Assembly (NCBI GenBank): GCA_003157195.1
Contig: PMIU01000074.1
Span: forward strand, 307 to 16,840
Reading direction: 5' to 3'
DNA length: 16,534 nt
Origin: Candidatus Nomurabacteria bacterium
GTDB taxonomy: Bacteria; Patescibacteriota; Minisyncoccia; Phycocordibacterales; UBA9973
Part shown: piece after piece, positions 1 through 2,991 of the stretch
Layout of the letters: every line of letters begins with the position of its first letter
How positions within the stretch are numbered: position 1 is the stretch's first letter
Notes under the pieces: generated by a model
What the model saw: only the letters and a program-made list of their open reading frames with translations
The model's database searches: none
What the model was told of the DNA's origin: nothing
Program-made: the position numbers and the translations under genes

Positions 1-189
<189 letters not shown>

Positions 190-329
190 GAATTAAATGC
201 GCTTGGCAGTTTGTCAAGGTCTAGTTGGTTAAAATCCAACCTCGAAAGAGTAGCGAAAGGGTAAGTCCTCAGCCGTGAGGCGTGGACTGAAGGATCCTAG
301 TAGCAAAAAGCAGCCTATCAAAAAAGGGC

Positions 330-364
330 GATGCGACCCATATGGTGAGTAATGGGGAAGCATC
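330..364 (+). other. Intron domain I EBS1 stem-loop
   Basis: GATGC (330-334) pairs with GCATC (360-364), and CCCAT (337-341) pairs with ATGGG (352-356) across a small internal loop. The terminal loop holds TGAGTA (346-351), which is complementary to exon bases 184-189 in all six positions. This is the arrangement expected of the ID3/EBS1 hairpin of a group II intron. It independently fixes the 5' splice site after A189. Confidence 0.8.
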
Positions 365-488
365 AAAATTGAAAGCCCGATAAGGATGCAAGGAAAAGAA
401 TGACAAATGACCCAAGGAGATCTCAGGTGTTAATAGAAACTTATGCACAGGAGAAGTCAGCTGTGTCGTAGTACCATGCGTCAAGTTA

Positions 489-497
489 TGATATAAT
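489..497 (+). promoter_or_regulatory. Extended -10 promoter inside the intron, for the endonuclease gene
   Basis: TGA plus TATAAT (492-497) is followed by six bases and then the ATG at 504. The spacing matches the other leaderless-type promoters in this window. It would allow the endonuclease to be made from its own short transcript. No clear -35 box is visible. The hexamer lies in the loop and 3' strand of an inverted repeat (474-484 with 497-507) that also includes the start codon. Confidence 0.55.
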
Positions 498-503
498 TGA
501 CAC

Positions 504-962
504 ATGGGAAGGACTAAGCCAAGAGTTTCGAATGAATATGTTGTTGGACTAACAGATGGAGAAGGTTGCTTCTATGTAAATGTAGGAGAGTCTTCTCGCT
601 ATAGAAGTGGAACAAGAATTCAAATGCATTTTCATATAAAAATGCAAGAGAAGGACAAGAAACTCCTAGAGAAAGTTAAGAATACCATGGGGTGCGGTGC
701 TGTATATTTTCAAAAAGAGCAGCGAGCCAATCATGCTCAATGCTATAGATACACAGTAAGTTCTCAATCAGATATTCTTAATATAATTATTCCGTTTTTT
801 AAACAACATCCTCTACAAAGCTACTCTAAAAATTACAGTTTTCATGTTTTTTGTAAAATAGCAGACCTTGTTAAAAGCAAAGCTCATTTTTCAAAAGCAG
901 GAATAAGTAAGATTAGAATACTTAAATCGAAAATGAATCAAAAAACTCTTGGACTCGCGTAG
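504..962 (+). CDS. LAGLIDADG homing endonuclease encoded in the 16S intron
   Basis: This 152-residue protein carries one LAGLIDADG motif, VVGLTDGEG at residues 13-21, followed by CFYVNV. Glu20 sits at the metal-binding acidic position. One motif implies a homodimer cutting a pseudo-palindromic site, as in the LAGLIDADG_1 family; the expected target is an intronless 16S gene around the A1398/C1399 junction. The gene lies in the domain IV position of the intron. Its last codons, from about 955, are also the 5' strand of the domain V hairpin, so protein and ribozyme share sequence. There is no Shine-Dalgarno site; an extended -10 box ends six bases before the ATG. A maturase role is possible but cannot be read from the sequence. 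Confidence 0.9.
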   Translation: MGRTKPRVSNEYVVGLTDGEGCFYVNVGESSRYRSGTRIQMHFHIKMQEKDKKLLEKVKNTMGCGAVYFQKEQRANHAQCYRYTVSSQSDILNIIIPFFKQHPLQSYSKNYSFHVFCKIADLVKSKAHFSKAGISKIRILKSKMNQKTLGLA

Positions 963-987
963 TGCGGGAAATCCGCTCGCTACGTGG
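955..987 (+). other. Domain V-like catalytic hairpin of the intron
   Basis: The lower stem pairs 955-963 with 979-987 (nine pairs, including G957.U985 in the middle of the triad C956-G957-C958). U977-C978 form the two-nucleotide bulge. GCGG (964-967) pairs with CCGC (973-976) over a GAAAU loop. The position of the G.U pair and the 2-nt bulge match the group II domain V plan. The loop differs slightly from a standard GNRA tetraloop. The hairpin overlaps the endonuclease stop codon (960-962). Confidence 0.75.
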
Positions 988-1015
988 GGACCGGCAATGT
1001 TCTAAAAAGCCGAAT
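988..1015 (+). other. Domain VI-like hairpin and intron 3' end
   Basis: CGGC (992-995) pairs with GCCG (1009-1012), leaving a 13-nt A-rich loop and the 3' tail AAT. Group II introns usually have a bulged adenosine inside the domain VI helix, 7-8 nt from the 3' end. Here A1008 is at the right distance but sits in the loop next to a short stem. The branch-point structure therefore looks degenerate. Confidence 0.6.
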
Positions 1016-1148
1016 CCGCCCGTCAAGTCAAGGGAGCCGGGAGTACCCGAAGTATCCGCATAAGCGGGTCCTAAGGTAAGCTCGGTGACAGGGACTAAGT
1101 CGTAACAAGGCACGGGTAGCGGAAGCTGCTCGTGGAATAATTCAATTT
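1016..1148 (+). rRNA. rrs: 16S rRNA exon 2 and 3' end, no anti-Shine-Dalgarno
   Basis: The exon resumes with CCGCCCGTCAAG, then the 3' strand of helix 44, GACTAAGTCGTAACAAGG (about 1092-1110), and helix 45: GTAGC (1116-1120), loop GGAA (1121-1124), GCTGC (1125-1129). In most bacteria helix 45 is followed by GGATCACCTCC. Here it is followed by TCGTGGAATAATTCAATTTG (1130-1149). The GGA is kept but CCTCC is absent, and no CCTCC occurs in the next 200 bases. The exact mature 3' end is uncertain by several bases. No tRNA or 23S gene follows directly, so the rRNA genes look unlinked. Confidence 0.93.
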
Positions 1149-1401
1149 GAAAACGTCACGCCTCATAAAATTTATTTTTTGTGAGGCGAGGAAATACCTC
1201 AAGTGATTTCCTGATCTCGGAGAGATTTGACCTATTGAGTCGGTATTGCACGCCTCAATTGAGCGCGCAATAGTTTGCTTGAACTTAAAACAAAATGGCA
1301 TTTCGGAAAGACGAAAAAAATAAAAAAGTTTACCCGCCTTTGGCGGGTTACAGAACGAAACAAAACAAACAACAGCAACTTGCCCGCCTCTGGCGGGAAA
1401 C
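1149..1401 (+). other. 16S 3' flank, no gene; several hairpins
   Basis: I see no convincing gene here. It holds a hairpin CGCCTCA/TGAGGCG (1159-1165 with 1182-1188), an imperfect hairpin TTGC...GCAA (1246-1270) and two near-identical short GC hairpins: CCCGCC-TTT-GGCGGG at 1333-1347 and CCCGCC-TCT-GGCGGG at 1383-1397. These could be processing signals for the 16S precursor. Weak open frames across this region have no recognisable product. Confidence 0.5.
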
Positions 1402-1435
1402 AAAAAACATCCCGTGGAAACACGTGGTGTTTTTT
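1402..1435 (+). terminator. Intrinsic terminator of the 16S transcript
   Basis: A 15-position stem (1402-1416 with 1421-1435, one mismatch) is capped by a GAAA tetraloop and ends in a T-run (1430-1435). It lies immediately upstream of the next gene's promoter, so 16S and the ddl-like gene appear to be separate transcription units. Confidence 0.8.
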
Positions 1436-1443
1436 GTTATAAT
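1435..1443 (+). promoter_or_regulatory. Extended -10 promoter of the ddl-like gene
   Basis: TGT plus TATAAT (1438-1443), then six bases, then ATG at 1450. The transcript would start at or next to the ATG, giving a leaderless mRNA. The box overlaps the end of the 16S terminator. No -35 match is evident. Confidence 0.7.
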
Positions 1444-1449
1444 AAACTT

Positions 1450-2283
1450 ATGCAAAAACGAGTCGGAATATTACGTGGCGGTTCAGGTAAGCATTATGCT
1501 TCTTCTTTGCAAAAAGGCGGGGAGATTATAATGCATATCACCGAGAACTTGGGTGAAAAATACAAGCCTGTAGATATTTTGATTGATAAAGATTATATTT
1601 GGCACGTAAACGGTATACCTGTGAACCCAAGTGATTTGATGCACCGGGTGGATGTGGTTTGGAACACTTCGCACCCGAGCTTTTCCAGTATTTTGGAGAG
1701 TTTATCAATTCCAAATATCGGCGGCGGGGCTTTTTCTTCCGCCTTGGATAACAGCAAGGAAATGCTGAGAGAACACATTAAAAGCATTGGTTTGAAGATA
1801 CCAAGACAAATAATTTCGCCTAAAAATGCGCGAGAAGTTTTTGAAAAATTCGGTTCGCCTTGGATTATAAAAACTCTCAACGAAATTAATTTGGTAAAAA
1901 CCTTTGATGAACTCACTGAAGCGATAAATGGCAAAAATAATGTAATCGTGGAAGAGTTTATTGCGGGTAAAGTTGCTTCAGTACACTCTGTGCCTATGTT
2001 TCGCGGGCAGGATTTATATACTTTTCCGCTCGGAAATAGTTTTGGAATTTTTTCTACCGAAGAAAAAGAAACGCTCTCCAACACCGCAAAAGATTTGTAC
2101 AAGCACATCGGCGTGAAGCATTATCTGAAGTCGGATTTTGTTTTAACTCCCAGGAATAAAGTTTATCTTTTGCAAATCGAAGAAATTCCGGACCTGAAAC
2201 CAAATTCGCATTTTTCCCAAGTCTGCGAATCCATTGGTGCCAAAACGCATCATGTGGTAGAACATATACTGGAAAGCGTTTAA
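1450..2283 (+). CDS. ddl: D-alanine--D-alanine ligase-like ATP-grasp protein
   Basis: This is a 277-residue protein of the Ddl/ATP-grasp type. It would join two D-alanines for the peptidoglycan stem, which fits the murE-murD-murC cluster downstream. The N-terminus RVGILRGGSGKHYASSL resembles the Ddl glycine-rich start, the middle has the ATP-grasp region (SPWIIKTL...VIVEEFIAGK), and the C-terminus reads LLQIEEIPDLKPNSHF, where Ddl normally has LExNTxPGMTxxS. The usual Glu and Asn metal ligands are thus Gln and Glu, and the N-terminal GGxSxE glutamate is not evident. It is somewhat shorter than typical Ddl (about 300-350 residues). I chose ATG 1450 because the -10 box ends six bases before it; an upstream in-frame GTG at 1414 lies inside the terminator. 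It could be a Ddl-like ligase with another substrate. Confidence 0.68.
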   Translation: MQKRVGILRGGSGKHYASSLQKGGEIIMHITENLGEKYKPVDILIDKDYIWHVNGIPVNPSDLMHRVDVVWNTSHPSFSSILESLSIPNIGGGAFSSALDNSKEMLREHIKSIGLKIPRQIISPKNAREVFEKFGSPWIIKTLNEINLVKTFDELTEAINGKNNVIVEEFIAGKVASVHSVPMFRGQDLYTFPLGNSFGIFSTEEKETLSNTAKDLYKHIGVKHYLKSDFVLTPRNKVYLLQIEEIPDLKPNSHFSQVCESIGAKTHHVVEHILESV

Positions 2284-2295
2284 TATTATTAATAT

Positions 2296-2377
2296 GCCGT
2301 GGTGGCGGAATTGGTATACGCGCACGCTTCAGGAGCGTGTGGAGTAATCCTTGGGAGTTCAAATCTCCCCCACGGCA
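2296..2377 (+). tRNA. tRNA-Leu (anticodon CAG)
   Basis: The acceptor stem GCCGTGG pairs with CCACGGC (2370-2376), with discriminator A2377. The anticodon stem is CACGC/GCGTG with loop TTCAGGA, anticodon CAG at 2330-2332. It has an extended variable arm, as expected for a class II Leu tRNA, and T-arm GGGAG-TTCAAAT-CTCCC. CCA is not encoded. A TATTAT hexamer (2284-2289) ends six bases before the first tRNA base and may be the promoter. Confidence 0.95.
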
Positions 2378-2390
2378 CACAACAGAATAT

Positions 2391-2461
2391 CGGGCTGTAG
2401 TATACCGGTCGTACGCATCCTTCGGGAGGATGTAGACCCGGTTCGATTCCGGGCAGCCCGA
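2391..2461 (+). tRNA. tRNA-Pro (anticodon CGG)
   Basis: The acceptor CGGGCTG pairs with CAGCCCG (2454-2460), discriminator A2461. The anticodon stem is CATCC/GGATG with loop TTCGGGA, anticodon CGG at 2423-2425. T-arm is CCCGG-TTCGATT-CCGGG. It is compact (71 nt) with a three-pair D stem, and CCA is not encoded. It lies 13 bases after tRNA-Leu and is probably co-transcribed with it. Confidence 0.95.
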
Positions 2462-2466
2462 CTTTA

Positions 2467-2475
2467 TGGTAGAAT
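2467..2475 (+). promoter_or_regulatory. Extended -10 promoter for a small RNA
   Basis: TGG plus TAGAAT (2470-2475) is almost identical in context to the secA promoter (TGATAGAATATATTTA there, TGGTAGAATATATTTA here). No start codon follows at the leaderless spacing, so the product is probably an RNA that starts near 2482. Confidence 0.55.
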
Positions 2476-2481
2476 ATATTT

Positions 2482-2609
2482 AGGTTGTTTTTATCTGTAG
2501 CGGGTGATCGCACTCACATAGGCACATATGTTGGAGTTTCGCCACCACCCGCTTCAAATGAAAATAATTAAATAAAAAAATCACAAAAATTATTTTTTGT
2601 GATTTTTTT
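2482..2609 (+). ncRNA. Putative structured small RNA of unknown family
   Basis: A promoter-like box and a strong terminator bracket about 128 nt with no good ORF. The core is a hairpin AGCGGGTG (2499-2506) with CACCCGCT (2546-2553), enclosing about 39 nt that contain GGC...GCC pairing possibilities. It is too short for a tRNA, lacks the SRP GGAAGCAG-type loop, and I do not recognise a riboswitch. A five-codon reading frame (2558-2575) follows the hairpin. The transcript limits are inferred from the promoter and terminator only. Confidence 0.45.
2574..2609. terminator. Strong bidirectional intrinsic terminator
   Basis: A perfect 16-bp stem pairs 2574-2589 with 2594-2609 (core TCACAAAAA/TTTTTGTGA), flanked by seven A's on the left and seven T's on the right. 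It ends the tRNA/small RNA region on the plus strand and would also work on the minus strand. Confidence 0.8.
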
Positions 2610-2619
2610 ATTTGGAGTT

Positions 2620-2693
2620 ACCCGGTAGTGAGACTTGGCGAGGCACAAAGTGCGTTTTTTTATAAAAAACATCGCCAAGCTCTACTACCGGGT
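2620..2693. repeat. Compound inverted repeat with two inner hairpins
   Basis: The outer arms pair ACCCGGTAGT (2620-2629) with ACTACCGGGT (2684-2693) and CTTGGCGA (2634-2641) with TCGCCAAG (2672-2679), with small bulges between. The interior contains GCAC-aaa-GTGC (2643-2653) and GTTTTTT-tat-AAAAAAC (2654-2670). The whole can form a three-way, cruciform-like structure. No protein is encoded here. It may be a mobile-element remnant, a structured RNA or a cruciform site. Confidence 0.65.
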
Positions 2694-2701
2694 TATCCAC
2701 A
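2693..2701 (+). promoter_or_regulatory. Perfect DnaA box
   Basis: TTATCCACA matches the high-affinity DnaA box and begins at the last base of the inverted repeat. It is the only perfect copy I see nearby. One box does not make an origin, so it may be a DnaA-binding regulatory or titration site, or chance. Confidence 0.35.
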
Positions 2702-2831
2702 GTTTTGCTAAAAAAGTCTTGTGTTGTGTTTTGATATGCGAGATAATTAAAGAAGTTCGAAGCAATAAATATTCTGGTCGTTTTATTGCAAACTAAATTA
2801 GAAAATTAATATCGCGCGCGCGAAAAAAAAT
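2702..2831. other. AT-rich intergenic stretch with an alternating CG tract
   Basis: No gene is seen. The stretch is AT-rich and ends with CGCGCGCGCG (about 2813-2822) followed by a run of eight A's (2823-2830) just before the basic microprotein start. The alternating purine-pyrimidine tract could adopt Z-DNA. No clear promoter for the following gene is visible. Confidence 0.4.
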
Positions 2832-2912
2832 ATGGCAGCAAAAAAGAAAGCAAAGAAGGCAGCAAAGAAGGGCCACAAGAAGGCAGCAAAGAAGGGAAAG
2901 AAGCGAGCATAG
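2832..2912 (+). CDS. Very small Lys/Ala-rich basic protein
   Basis: This 26-residue ORF starts MAAKKKAKKAAKKGHKK and consists of repeated A/K clusters, with only Lys, Ala, Gly, His, Arg and the initial Met. The composition resembles the tails of histone H1-like bacterial proteins and suggests nucleic-acid binding, but there is no folded domain. It is followed 18 bases later by a strong terminator, which supports a real transcription unit. There is no Shine-Dalgarno site. The low-complexity sequence makes a firm family call impossible. Confidence 0.6.
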   Translation: MAAKKKAKKAAKKGHKKAAKKGKKRA

Positions 2913-2930
2913 TTCTCCCTGGTCTCTTTA

Positions 2931-2969
2931 AAAAAAACTTCCCCGACGTTACGTCGGGGAAGTTTTTTT
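2931..2969 (+). terminator. Intrinsic terminator upstream of secA
   Basis: An A-run leads into ACTTCCCCGACG, which pairs with CGTCGGGGAAGT, followed by a run of seven T's (2963-2969). It separates the microprotein unit from secA and could work in both directions. Confidence 0.85.
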
Positions 2970-2976
2970 GTTTTTA

Positions 2977-2985
2977 TGATAGAAT
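2977..2985 (+). promoter_or_regulatory. Extended -10 promoter of secA
   Basis: TGA plus TAGAAT (2980-2985), then six bases, then the ATG of secA at 2992. Only eight bases separate the preceding terminator's T-run from the promoter, so the secA mRNA is predicted to be leaderless. Confidence 0.7.
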
Positions 2986-2991
2986 ATATTT

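Larger units (their letters stand above)
190..1015 (+). mobile_element. Group II-type intron in 16S rRNA carrying a LAGLIDADG endonuclease gene
   Basis: This is an 826-nt insertion in the 16S decoding region. Four things point to a group II ribozyme. (1) TGAGTA at 346-351, in the loop of a hairpin, is perfectly complementary to the last six exon bases TACTCA (EBS1/IBS1). (2) A hairpin at 955-987 has the domain V plan: nine lower pairs, a 2-nt 3' bulge, a short upper stem and a CGC triad with a G.U wobble. (3) A following hairpin is in the domain VI position. (4) The 3' end is AAT, obeying the AY rule. ATGCG at 197-201 resembles GUGYG but lies 7 nt inside the inferred boundary, suggesting a 5' terminal insertion. 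The ORF lies in the domain IV position. Bacterial group II introns normally encode a reverse transcriptase; LAGLIDADG versions are known mainly from fungal mitochondrial rRNA genes. The exon boundaries are fixed by restoring the rRNA sequence; the tertiary fold is inferred by eye. Confidence 0.85.

Noticed and set aside
190..1015. Group I intron or archaeal-type (bulge-helix-bulge) intron, suggested by the LAGLIDADG gene
   Set aside because: The 5' exon ends in A, not U, at the junction that restores 16S. The intron ends in AAT, not G. EBS1/IBS1 and the domain V-like hairpin fit group II. I found no bulge-helix-bulge at the junctions. I did not run a covariance model, so this is a judgement by eye.
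1414..1449. Upstream GTG start extending the ddl-like protein by 12 residues
   Set aside because: The GTG lies inside the 16S terminator stem, and the added residues precede the conserved N-terminal strand. The extended -10 box (1435-1443) would lie within the coding sequence.
1095..1531. Open frames on both strands in the 16S 3' flank
   Set aside because: They cross rRNA, hairpins and the terminator, have biased low-complexity translations and show no recognisable domain.
2499..2553. A third tRNA gene after tRNA-Pro
   Set aside because: The closing stem looks like an acceptor, but only about 39 bases lie between the strands. That is too few for the D, anticodon and T arms, and no GTTCRA-type T loop is present.
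2693..2830. Replication origin
   Set aside because: There is only one perfect DnaA box, no cluster of boxes and no dnaA/dnaN gene nearby, so the evidence is too thin to call oriC.
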